The notes beneath the pieces were generated by a model that ran no database searches, was not told the DNA's origin, and was given only the letters and a program-made list of their open reading frames with translations. Positions 28,257-36,592 of a DNA stretch of 64,000 bases are shown piece after piece. Location of the stretch: the NCBI GenBank assembly GCA_945890645.1, contig CAMDCV010000021.1, positions 1 through 64,000 of the forward strand. The letters run 5' to 3'. Origin of the DNA: Akkermansia muciniphila (GTDB lineage: Bacteria; Verrucomicrobiota; Verrucomicrobiia; Verrucomicrobiales; Akkermansiaceae). Each line of letters opens with the position of its first letter. Positions within the stretch are counted from its first letter, which is position 1. The position numbers were made by a program, and so were the translations under genes.

Positions 28257-30869
28257 ATGAGTTGCAGCGAACATGCCATATCTAGGGTATTCTCGGTGAC
28301 CTTCGCGGCTTTGCTTGTTTTTTCTCCTATCGCCGCGATGGCGGATGCGATCCCGGAGGCAAACGTGGACGACTATCAAAAAATCATCGCGCCACTTTTC
28401 GCCAAGTCCTGTATGGACTGCCATGGCCCAAAGAAGTCCAAGGCGGGAATCCGCATCGACCAGCTAGACCCGAATTTACTCACAGGTGCCGATACCGAGC
28501 GCTGGGTCGAGATTTACGATGTCCTTAGCCAAAACGAGATGCCGCCCGATGACGAACCAGACTACCATCTCAAGGGCGAAGATCGCGCGCGCATCGTCGA
28601 ATGGCTGAGCCATGAAATGCAAAAGGCGAGCAAGGTAAGGAAAAATTCCGGAGGTCACAGTTCCTTCCGCCGAATGGCGAATTATGAATACAACCACGCC
28701 CTGCAAGATTTGCTCAACCTGAACCTGCAGTTCACCGAGGCACTCCCACCGGAAAACTCCTCCGAAGACGGATTCAAAAATAGCTCGAAATTTCTCCAGA
28801 TGTCCGCCGCGCAGCTCGAGACCTATCGCGAGATTGCCCTCAAGGCACTGCAAAAAGCCACCGTCGCAGGTGACCGCCCCGCGGTGGTAACATGGCAGAT
28901 CCCCATGCAAGAGGCCATGGACAAAGCCGCCGCACTGAAACAAAAACCCATCCGTTTTAAAAATCCAGATGACGCCAGAAATACGAACCACACACACGTG
29001 TTCAACAAAGACAATGGCGAAGGCTACTCCTACCGTTGGGCCTATTACGAAGCTCTGGATGATGGCACCCATTACGGGATATGGAACCTAAAGCCAGACA
29101 AGACCACCTCCCCCGCACCGCCCGTTTCCAGAGTCGTCGCCGTCATTCCGCCATCCCAACAATTCCACCTCGATCTCGGCAACTCCGTTCCCGATGAAGG
29201 CCTCCTGCGCGTTCGCATCCGTGTCGGCACCAGTGAACGGAAACCCGGCCAGACGGCGAACCTCCGCCTCTCCTTCGGCTTTCAAACCAGCAACGAGGGG
29301 AGAGGGTCCGCCAGACTCAGTGAACGGGACATCGAAGTCACTGCCTCCGCCGAGGATCCACAGTTTCTCACCTTTGATGTTCCGCTCGAACTGTTGCCTC
29401 GCAATCCCTTCCGCAAAACGCACAAGGTCGGCGACCAGCCGAATTGCACGGAATACCTGGAAATCCAAAATATTTCCGCCACCGGCAGAGGAAATGGCCG
29501 GCCCGTCCATCTGGAAATCGACTACGTGGAAGTCGAAGCCGGACTCTACGAAACATGGCCGCCCCCATCCCACACCACCATCTTCTTCGAAAGCCCGAAT
29601 CAGCAGGATGAAGACGCGTATTGTCGGGAAATCCTCAAGCGCTTCATGACGCGAGCATGGCGACGTCCCATTGCCGAAGAAGACATCGCCGCCTACCACG
29701 AACTCTTCAAAAAATACCGCCCCGGCTTCCCCAGCTTTCGCGAAACCATCATCGAAGTCCTCGCCACCGTCCTAGCCTCACCCGAGTTCCTCTATCTTGT
29801 CCAAACCGAACCCGACACACCATCTCCCACCATCAGCGATCTCGAATTGGCCAATCGCCTCTCCTTCTTCCTCTGGTCCAGCATCCCAGACGCCCCACTC
29901 CTCGACCTCGCCTTCGCTGGCAAACTAACATCTCCCGACATACTCAATGCCCAAATCCAGCGCATGGTAGCGGATCCTAAGTCCCAGCGATTCAACCAAC
30001 ACTTCGTCCGCCAGTGGCTGGGTCTGGAAGCCATGGACAATCTCGTCGTCGATCCCTTCAAATTCGGCGGATACGATGAAGCCTTCCAAGAAACCCTCAT
30101 CGCAGAACCTCACGCCTTCTTCAACCACATCCTGCGCAACAACGGCAGCATCATGGATTTTCTCCAGTCCGACTACCTTGTCATCAACGAACCCCTCGCA
30201 CGGCACTACGACATCCCAGGCGTGAGCGGACAAGAGTTTCGCAAAGTCCCCATCAGTCCCGGCGTGAAGCGTGGCGGCCTCCTCACCACCGCCGCCGTGC
30301 TCACCATGACCTCCACCGGCGTCGATTCCAATCCCCTCAAACGCGGCCTCTGGCTGCTGGAAAAAATGCTCCACGACCCGCCACCACCAGCCCCTCCCGA
30401 CGTTCCTGCGGTGGACCTCACCGATCCCCGCATTCTCAAGATGACTCCCAAGGAACGCATGGCCGATCATCGCAACCAACCCGCCTGTCACTCTTGCCAT
30501 GCCAAGATCGACCCATGGGGCATTTCGCTGGAAAATTTCGATGCCATCGGCCGCTACCGCACCACCATCAATGACCAGCCCGTCGATGCCACCGCCGTCC
30601 TCTACAACCACAAAGAATTGCAAGGAGTCGAAGGCTTGAAAAACTACCTCATGGCCGACCGCCAAGATCAGTTCGCCAAAGCCATGGTTCACAAAATGAG
30701 CACCTACGCCCTGGGCCGCCCGATGACCTTTGCCGACCGTGGTGAAATCGAAAAAATGGCCACCGAACTCAAAAAACGCGGCAACGGCCTGCAAGACCTC
30801 GTTTCCCTCGTCATTCACAGCCCTTTATTTCAGCAAAAAATCAAGCAAGATTCTGAAAATGACCGATAA
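28257..30869 (+). CDS. Secreted DUF1592-family cytochrome-c-like protein
   Basis: 870 aa. A signal peptide ends near AAMADA. An N-terminal cytochrome-c-like domain has the heme motif CMDCH (52-56). DUF1587 follows (FRRMANYEYNHALQDLLNL), then a carbohydrate-binding-like beta domain, DUF1595 (FMTRAWRRPIAEEDIAAY), DUF1592 (ATVLASPEFLYLVQ, LANRLSFFLWSSIPD), DUF1588 with a second C-x-x-C-H (about 744-748) and DUF1585 at the C-terminus. This order is typical of Verrucomicrobia and Planctomycetes, where the gene is nearly always followed by DUF1552, as here (11 bp). A role in extracellular redox steps of carbohydrate breakdown has been proposed but is not established. Confidence 0.9.
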   Translation: MSCSEHAISRVFSVTFAALLVFSPIAAMADAIPEANVDDYQKIIAPLFAKSCMDCHGPKKSKAGIRIDQLDPNLLTGADTERWVEIYDVLSQNEMPPDDEPDYHLKGEDRARIVEWLSHEMQKASKVRKNSGGHSSFRRMANYEYNHALQDLLNLNLQFTEALPPENSSEDGFKNSSKFLQMSAAQLETYREIALKALQKATVAGDRPAVVTWQIPMQEAMDKAAALKQKPIRFKNPDDARNTNHTHVFNKDNGEGYSYRWAYYEALDDGTHYGIWNLKPDKTTSPAPPVSRVVAVIPPSQQFHLDLGNSVPDEGLLRVRIRVGTSERKPGQTANLRLSFGFQTSNEGRGSARLSERDIEVTASAEDPQFLTFDVPLELLPRNPFRKTHKVGDQPNCTEYLEIQNISATGRGNGRPVHLEIDYVEVEAGLYETWPPPSHTTIFFESPNQQDEDAYCREILKRFMTRAWRRPIAEEDIAAYHELFKKYRPGFPSFRETIIEVLATVLASPEFLYLVQTEPDTPSPTISDLELANRLSFFLWSSIPDAPLLDLAFAGKLTSPDILNAQIQRMVADPKSQRFNQHFVRQWLGLEAMDNLVVDPFKFGGYDEAFQETLIAEPHAFFNHILRNNGSIMDFLQSDYLVINEPLARHYDIPGVSGQEFRKVPISPGVKRGGLLTTAAVLTMTSTGVDSNPLKRGLWLLEKMLHDPPPPAPPDVPAVDLTDPRILKMTPKERMADHRNQPACHSCHAKIDPWGISLENFDAIGRYRTTINDQPVDATAVLYNHKELQGVEGLKNYLMADRQDQFAKAMVHKMSTYALGRPMTFADRGEIEKMATELKKRGNGLQDLVSLVIHSPLFQQKIKQDSENDR

Positions 30870-30879
30870 TAGCCCCATC

Positions 30880-32253
30880 ATGAAGCGCCGCAGATTCCTC
30901 CAATACGCCGGCATAGGCCTCGCCCTGCCATGGATGGAAACCTTCGCCGCCAAGACAGAGCCACGGCAAAAAATGGCCCGCTTCATCAGCATCTACCATC
31001 CCGATGGCGTCGGCCTACCCCGCCAGGACGATCCCGCATGGAAAGACTGGAGCTGGTTCCCCCAAGGCGGCGAGCGCGATTTCCGCCTTACCAAAGTCCT
31101 CGATGTCCTCGAACCACTCCGCAGCGAGATCACCATCTACTCCGGCCTCTCTCACCCCGCCGCCCGCAAGGTCCACGGCCACTCCAATGCCGACCAATAC
31201 CTCACCGGTGCCGCCACCGGTAGCGATGGCCCCTACAAAAACACCATCTCGCTCGATCAAATCATCGCCGCACAGCTAGGCCGCCACACCCGCCACTCCT
31301 CCCTCGTCCTCTCCACCAATGCCGGCACCGGCGCACCCCGCGCCACCCACACCTCTTCCTTCGACCCACAAGGCCGCCCCATCCCCTCCATCAACCGTCC
31401 CTAGGAAATTTTCGACCTGCTCTTCGTCACCCAGGGCAAAGAAACCCGCGACAAACTCGCCCGCAGCAAAAGCGCGCTCGATCTCCTCATCGCCAACGTA
31501 AACACGCTCAACCGCAAGCTCTCCCGCCACGACCGCGAAACACTCCAGCAATACCTCGATGCCGTCCGCGATACCGAGGTCAAGCTGCTCAAGGCCGAAG
31601 AATGGATCGATACCGCCCTGCCCGAAGTCGATGCCCACCACTTGAATCTTGAAGTCACCGTCCGCGACAGCCGCGCTTACGTCCAGACCATCTACGAACT
31701 CATCTTCCTCGCCTTCCTCAGCGATTCCTCGCGCGTCGCCACCTACATGATGGGCCGGGAAAATACCGGTGGCCCTCAAGATTTACTCGCCCGTGCTGTC
31801 GGTCTCAACAACGCCCACGCCCTGACCCACGACGTCAAAAAACCCAAGGGCTGGCAAAACCTCGGCATCTACAACCGCTTCCAAGCCGAAGAATTTGGCC
31901 GCTTCCTCCAGAAACTCAAAGACACCCCCGAGCCTGATGGCAACGGCACCCTGCTCGACAACACCTTCGCCATGCACGGCTCCGCCTCCAGCAGTTTCCA
32001 CCTCTCGCGGAACTACCCCATCATCTCCGCGGGAGGGAAAAACCTCGGCTTCCAAAATGGCCGCTACCTCAAGTTCGCCAAAGGAGATCAAAACAACCAA
32101 GCCTACGCCGGCATCGATGACGACACCGGCTGGCAGAGCGATATCGGCCACCACGAAATTCCGCTAGGCCACCTCTTCGTCACCATCCTTCAGCGCATGG
32201 GTCTAGAAACCAACGAATTCGCTGGCATCAAAGGCGGCCTCAACCGAGTCTAA
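30880..32253 (+). pseudogene. DUF1552 protein interrupted by an in-frame amber codon
   Basis: Starting at ATG 30880 (MKRRRFLQYAGIGLALPW), a Tat-type N-terminus usual for DUF1552 leads into YHPDGVGLPRQD and the GLSHPAARKVHGH core. A TAG at 31402-31404 stops translation after 174 codons, but the same frame continues unbroken (EIFDLLFVTQGKETRDKL) to TAA/V at 32253 with the full C-terminal half (MHGSASSSFHLSRNYPIISA, then IGHHE). No bases are missing, so one substitution (for example CAG to TAG) explains it. The gene may be newly inactivated, read through, or affected by a sequencing error. It is the partner of the DUF1592 gene 11 bp upstream. Confidence 0.85.
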
Positions 32254-32257
32254 TCGA

Positions 32258-32455
32258 CTCAAAACCATCGCCTTCACCGATGCACGAAATCAACTCGCTG
32301 GATTGATGGAGACAGCATCCCGTGACCGCGAATCCATTACCATCACCCGCAATGGAGCAGGAAAAGTGGTGCTTCTCGCCATCGAAGAATACGAGGCAAT
32401 GGAAACGATGCAACTACAGTCTACGGTCATCAGGCTTTCCGTCGCTAAAATATAA
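32258..32455 (+). pseudogene. Start-less Phd/YefM-type antitoxin remnant
   Basis: The frame reads KTIAFTDARNQLAGLMETAS, then ESITITRNG and VVLLAIEEYEAMETMQ, which matches the whole conserved N-terminal half of Phd/YefM antitoxins (start-region, D/S-A-R-x-x-L, I-T-R-x-G, V-x-L-x-S/A-x-E-E-Y). The codon where Met is expected is CTC (32258-32260) and no other good start precedes it. It ends at TAA 32453-32455 with an atypical tail. No RelE/Txe toxin gene follows. It begins 4 bp after the DUF1552 stop, so its own promoter and start seem to have been lost in a rearrangement. Confidence 0.7.
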
Positions 32456-32466
32456 AACAATTTTGT

Positions 32467-32494
32467 TTGACAACGATCTTGCTTGTATTATTTT
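32467..32494 (+). promoter_or_regulatory. Consensus-like sigma-70 promoter for the ATPase operon
   Basis: TTGACA at 32467-32472 matches the -35 consensus; TATTTT at 32489-32494 follows after 16 bp. The region is strongly AT-rich compared with the rest of the window. It lies 47 bp upstream of the start at 32542, and the palindrome at 32511-32532 sits between promoter and gene. Confidence 0.5.
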
Positions 32495-32510
32495 TGTGTG
32501 GCAAATCTGT

Positions 32511-32532
32511 TTTAAAACAAATTTGTTTTAAA
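32511..32532. promoter_or_regulatory. Perfect 22-bp palindrome, probable operator
   Basis: A perfect inverted repeat built on AAAACAAATTTGTTTT flanked by TTT/AAA (32511-32532). A related imperfect half-palindrome (AAAACAATTTTGTTT) lies at 32455-32468, overlapping the -35 element. Two similar sites around a promoter and 9 bp before the start codon is a classic layout for repression. The binding protein is unknown; neither downstream ATPase has an obvious DNA-binding domain at its N-terminus. Confidence 0.55.
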
Positions 32533-32541
32533 GATTCGACT

Positions 32542-33771
32542 ATGAAAAATTTACCTGATTTTTACACTGGCGCACCGCTTGACCCTGATGATTTGGCATT
32601 TCGCGATGAATTTGTCGCTGAACTCTGGGATGAATTACGCACTCAGCACGTAGTGTTGTCCGCACCAAGAAGAACGGGAAAAACCAGTGTAATGGATCAC
32701 TTGGCGGCTTACCCTAAGAATGATTTTGTGCCCATTTCTGTCTTCGTGCAGGACATTGGTCATCCGGCTGATTTTATACTTTTGATGCTAGACCTCTTCC
32801 ACGAAAAACACCCGAAAATCTTTCGTGATCTCTTTCGCTCGGGAGGTAAATTCATCGGTTCAGTTTTAGGAACAATAAAAGAAATCGATTTCAGTGGCAT
32901 CAAAGTCGGACTACGTGAGAAAGACCCGAATTGGCAAAATAACTGGAAATCTTATGGTGACGAATTTTTTTCCGAAGTCCGTAAGAGCGAGCATAAAATC
33001 CTGCTTCTTGTGGACGAATTTCCGGACATGATCGTGAATATGAACAAACATCACCCAGAACTTGTGCGACCATTTCTCGCATGGTTTCGCGGCCATCGTC
33101 TTAGTCCACATCCCAAGAAAGATTCCGTTCGTTGGCTCATTTGTGGCTCAGTCAATTTATCGAGCACTCTTGATGTGCTTGGCTGTCTTGACGAAATCAA
33201 CGACCTCCACGACATTGCTCTTCCCGTTCTCACCAATGAACAGGTGAAGCAGTTTGTTGAGAATATGCTTGCAGGGCGAGGCGTAGAGTTTTCAGAAAAA
33301 GTTCCTACGAGAGTCGCAGCGACACTTGGTCGTCCAGTGCCGCTTTTTCTTCAGATGGTTACTGTAAATCTCCACCGATCATGGAAACGCGATGGTCAGA
33401 AACTCACTGTGCGAGATGTAGATGCCGCCTTCGATGAGCTTATCGTCAGCAGTGGTGCCCGCGATAAACTCCAGCACTTCTACTCACGGATCGAACAATA
33501 TTACCAATCTCCTAAAAAAGAAGCTGCCTACGCACTTCTAGCAAATCTATGCCTTAGTCCAGATGGTCTGACACGCGATGCCCTACTCGCGGACTTCACG
33601 CGCATTCTTCATGAGCATAATCATCCATCCACTAGCGATGTTCGTAAGAGTCTGTTTAACCAGCTCATGCGAGATTTAGAAAACGACTTTTACGTGGCTG
33701 AAATCAAAGCCAACCACTTCGACTTCGCCAGCGGACTCATCAAACAATGGTGGAAAAAATACTACGCCTAA
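32542..33771 (+). CDS. P-loop ATPase of the archaeal-ATPase/STAND-like group, first gene of a pair
   Basis: 409 aa from ATG 32542 (MKNLPDFYTG), placed 9 bp after the palindrome; a longer frame from 32467 runs through the promoter and is not credible. Walker A is APRRTGKTS (41-49), Walker B LLLVDEFPDM (153-162), with a later arginine-containing sensor region (WLICGSVNLSS). The C-terminal 150 residues are helical and look like a winged-helix lid. This is the ATPase_2-like architecture used by many signal-transducing ATPases. The next gene starts 8 bp downstream and encodes a larger ATPase with a very similar P-loop, so the two probably act together. Function unknown. Confidence 0.78.
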   Translation: MKNLPDFYTGAPLDPDDLAFRDEFVAELWDELRTQHVVLSAPRRTGKTSVMDHLAAYPKNDFVPISVFVQDIGHPADFILLMLDLFHEKHPKIFRDLFRSGGKFIGSVLGTIKEIDFSGIKVGLREKDPNWQNNWKSYGDEFFSEVRKSEHKILLLVDEFPDMIVNMNKHHPELVRPFLAWFRGHRLSPHPKKDSVRWLICGSVNLSSTLDVLGCLDEINDLHDIALPVLTNEQVKQFVENMLAGRGVEFSEKVPTRVAATLGRPVPLFLQMVTVNLHRSWKRDGQKLTVRDVDAAFDELIVSSGARDKLQHFYSRIEQYYQSPKKEAAYALLANLCLSPDGLTRDALLADFTRILHEHNHPSTSDVRKSLFNQLMRDLENDFYVAEIKANHFDFASGLIKQWWKKYYA

Positions 33772-33778
33772 TCCCAAC

Positions 33779-36562
33779 ATGATCACTTTATCAGACACAC
33801 CTACCATGCAAAGCCATAACCGTTCCCAAGTGGGCCTCTATCGTTCCTGGCTCACGAGTCCCGCTCACCGCGCCCACATCACGGTGGGGCGTGCGCCGTT
33901 GTTGCAAGACACTGTAGACACACTACGTGCTAACCTAGGGAAAAAACCCAAACGCCACCAGCTCTTCATCGCACCACGCGGTAGTGGCAAGACGCACTTT
34001 TTGTCACTCATCGAAGATGCCATCGATAGCGATTCTTCACTCTCCACAGGCTACGTGGTGGTTCGCTTCCCAGAGGAAGTCCATCGCGTCTGCTCCTTTG
34101 CAGATTTTCTCTTAGCCATCTGTGAAATTCTACGCAATCAAGGCGCACCATGGGATGATCTCTATGCGCGACTTGCCGCAGAAGAAGATGACGAGAAAAT
34201 CTCCGACATCCTCACCAAGGCCATACGCACTCATTTCCGTGAAACGGGAAAAATCCTGCTACTCATGGTGGAAAACCTCAATCAAATCCTTGAGCAGCAA
34301 ATGAAAAAACCAAGCTCGATTCAATCGTTGCGCGGCTTTTTCATGGGCGATAATGGCTGCTTGCTCATCGCGACCTCTCCCGTTCACTTTGGTGCTCACA
34401 CCAAGCCGAATGCGCCCTTTTACGACTTCTTCGATACGCAAGTGCTAGACGCGCTCAGTGCAGAAGACACCATCGCTCTGATTCGCCGCAACCTCGAATG
34501 GGATAAACGGAAAGATTTGTTAGATCGTTTTTCGGAGCTACGTCCGCGGCTGCTTGCCATTCACGCCATGACGGGCGGTAGCCCACGTCTGACAATGATG
34601 CTTTACGAACTCATCAGCAACGAATCCATCACCGCCGTGCGTGATCAATTTCTCATGCTGCAAGACCGCATCACACCATTCTATCAAGATCGCATGAAAG
34701 ATCTTTCGCCGCAAGAACGAGCGGTCATGGAAACCATCGCCACCATGCGTGATGTTCCAGGGAGCCCAGCACCGCGTAAAACTCCTGCCAACATCGCTCG
34801 CCTGATGCGTATGAGCCAGTCCAAGCTTGCCTCGCATCTTTCTCGTCTCACCAAATCACTCTACCTCACCGCAAGTGATAATCCCGATGACAAACGCTCC
34901 ACCATCTACACCATCCGCGAAGGGTTTTTTGATTTATGGTTAGCGATGAACCTCAGCCGGGCCTCGGCAAGACGCATCCCATTGATCGGAGATTTTTTTG
35001 CATGCTACTATGAGCAAGAAGAAGCCCGCCGCCTCAAACGTGAGGAATACTGGCAACGCCTCGATGCAGGTGAATTTACTCCAGATACCACGGAAAATCT
35101 CAGCTACCTATCCAACCTAGGAAAACCTCATGAACAAGCTGAGGAAAAAATCAAACTCATCAGCGCAGTAACGAAATCAGGAGATACGGAGTGCGCTTCA
35201 TTACTGAAAGAAGAACTGCGGCAACTGCCACTTGATGCCACAGGAAAATGGATCACCGCCCATGCGGATGATCTTGACGATAACCCTCTCGACGAAATCG
35301 CCGCGCTTATTGCTACTTGGCAAACTCACCGCGAAGGAAATCTGGAAGCCTTCGCCACCAAGCTAAAAGAAATGGGCCAGAGTTTAGACTACAAAGGCTG
35401 GTCGAAACTAAAAATTGAATTCCTAACAGATCACATTGATGCCGTTCCGCTTTCTGCAGAACGAGTAGAAGCACGACTACATTTGGCTAAAGTACTTAGT
35501 AGATACGCCAAGTGGCAAGAAGCGGAACCGCACACACGCACCGCATTACTGGAAGCGGAACAACTGAAAAACGAGCATCTTATTTCATGGGCATTGAATG
35601 ACCATGCCCAGTTGCTACAAGAGACAAATCGCCTAGTGGAAGCCGAGCCATTGATGCGGCGAGCCTTAGCGATCGATGAAGCCAGCTACGGAAAAGATCA
35701 TCCCGAGGTGGCGACAGACCTCGGCAATCTGGCCCAGTTGCTATATCACACGAATCGCATGACGGAAGCCGAACCATTGATGTGGCGAGCCTTAGCGATT
35801 TATGAAGCCAGCTACGGAAAAGATCATTCCAATGTATCGATACGCCTCAACAATCTCGCAGGGTTGCTACAAGCCACAAATCGCCTGGCGGAAGCCGAGC
35901 CATTGATGCGACGAGCCTTGGCGATTGATGAAGCCAGCTTCGGAAAAGATCATCCCAAGGTGGCGATACGCCTCAACAATCTCGCGCAGTTGCTACAAGA
36001 GACAAATCGCCTGGTGGAAGCCGAGCCATTGATGCGGCGAGCCTTGGCGATTGATGAAGCCAGCTACGGAAAAGATCATCCCAGTGTAGCGATACGCCTC
36101 AACAATCTCGCATCATTGCTGAAGGACACGAATCGCATGGTAGAAGCCGAGCCATTGATGCGGCAAGCCTTAGCGATTGATGAAGCCAGCTACGGAAAAG
36201 ATCATCCCAGTGTAGCGATACACCTCAACAATTTCGCAGGGTTGCTACAAGACACGAATCGCATGGCAGAAGCCGAGCCATTGATGAGGAAGGCCTTAGC
36301 GATTGATGAAGCCAGCTACGGAAAAGATCATCCCCATGTAGCGAGAGACCTCAACAATCTCGCATCATTGCTGAAGGACACGAATCGCATGGCGGAAGCT
36401 CAGCCGTTGATGCGGCGTGCGCTTGGCATTTTCAGAAAAAGTCTCGGTCATGAACATCCTAGGACCATAACGATTGGCAATAATTACCATTACCTTCTCG
36501 CCGATATGGGGCGCAGTGAGAAGGAAATCGAAAGGGAATTTTCTTCACTTACTCTGGAATAA
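33779..36562 (+). CDS. P-loop ATPase with C-terminal TPR array, second gene of a pair
   Basis: 927 aa. Walker A is APRGSGKTH (65-73), close to APRRTGKTS of the upstream protein; Walker B-like strand ILLLMVENLNQI (about 158-169) has Glu but no Asp. A helical lid and a winged-helix-like region follow (about 300-400), then a linker and seven nearly identical 42-residue TPR units (606-899) of the kinesin-light-chain type with core EAEPLMRRALAIDEASYGKD. An alternative start is Met10 at 33806. ATPase plus TPR array is the layout of STAND-type sensors, in which the repeat end senses a ligand and the NTPase switches state. No effector domain (nuclease, protease, TIR) is recognisable. Confidence 0.8.
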   Translation: MITLSDTPTMQSHNRSQVGLYRSWLTSPAHRAHITVGRAPLLQDTVDTLRANLGKKPKRHQLFIAPRGSGKTHFLSLIEDAIDSDSSLSTGYVVVRFPEEVHRVCSFADFLLAICEILRNQGAPWDDLYARLAAEEDDEKISDILTKAIRTHFRETGKILLLMVENLNQILEQQMKKPSSIQSLRGFFMGDNGCLLIATSPVHFGAHTKPNAPFYDFFDTQVLDALSAEDTIALIRRNLEWDKRKDLLDRFSELRPRLLAIHAMTGGSPRLTMMLYELISNESITAVRDQFLMLQDRITPFYQDRMKDLSPQERAVMETIATMRDVPGSPAPRKTPANIARLMRMSQSKLASHLSRLTKSLYLTASDNPDDKRSTIYTIREGFFDLWLAMNLSRASARRIPLIGDFFACYYEQEEARRLKREEYWQRLDAGEFTPDTTENLSYLSNLGKPHEQAEEKIKLISAVTKSGDTECASLLKEELRQLPLDATGKWITAHADDLDDNPLDEIAALIATWQTHREGNLEAFATKLKEMGQSLDYKGWSKLKIEFLTDHIDAVPLSAERVEARLHLAKVLSRYAKWQEAEPHTRTALLEAEQLKNEHLISWALNDHAQLLQETNRLVEAEPLMRRALAIDEASYGKDHPEVATDLGNLAQLLYHTNRMTEAEPLMWRALAIYEASYGKDHSNVSIRLNNLAGLLQATNRLAEAEPLMRRALAIDEASFGKDHPKVAIRLNNLAQLLQETNRLVEAEPLMRRALAIDEASYGKDHPSVAIRLNNLASLLKDTNRMVEAEPLMRQALAIDEASYGKDHPSVAIHLNNFAGLLQDTNRMAEAEPLMRKALAIDEASYGKDHPHVARDLNNLASLLKDTNRMAEAQPLMRRALGIFRKSLGHEHPRTITIGNNYHYLLADMGRSEKEIEREFSSLTLE
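35594..36475 (+). repeat. Seven tandem 126-bp units encoding TPRs
   Basis: Units begin at 35594, 35720, 35846, 35972, 36098, 36224 and 36350, each of exactly 126 bp with no gaps; a degenerate eighth starts at 36476. The DNA is much more similar between units than TPR function requires (for example GAAGCCAGCTACGGAAAAGA recurs in most). This indicates recent expansion or gene conversion. Differences cluster at a few codons such as GNLAQLL/NNLASLL and the residue after GKDHP. Confidence 0.85.
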
Positions 36563-36592
36563 CTTCGCGCATGGAAACATTTTTATTTCCCA

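Noticed and set aside
32467-32541. Longer start for the first ATPase giving a hydrophobic leader (MTTILLVLFLCGK...)
   Set aside because: It would begin inside the -35 element and read through the palindrome; the ATG at 32542 fits promoter, operator and domain layout.
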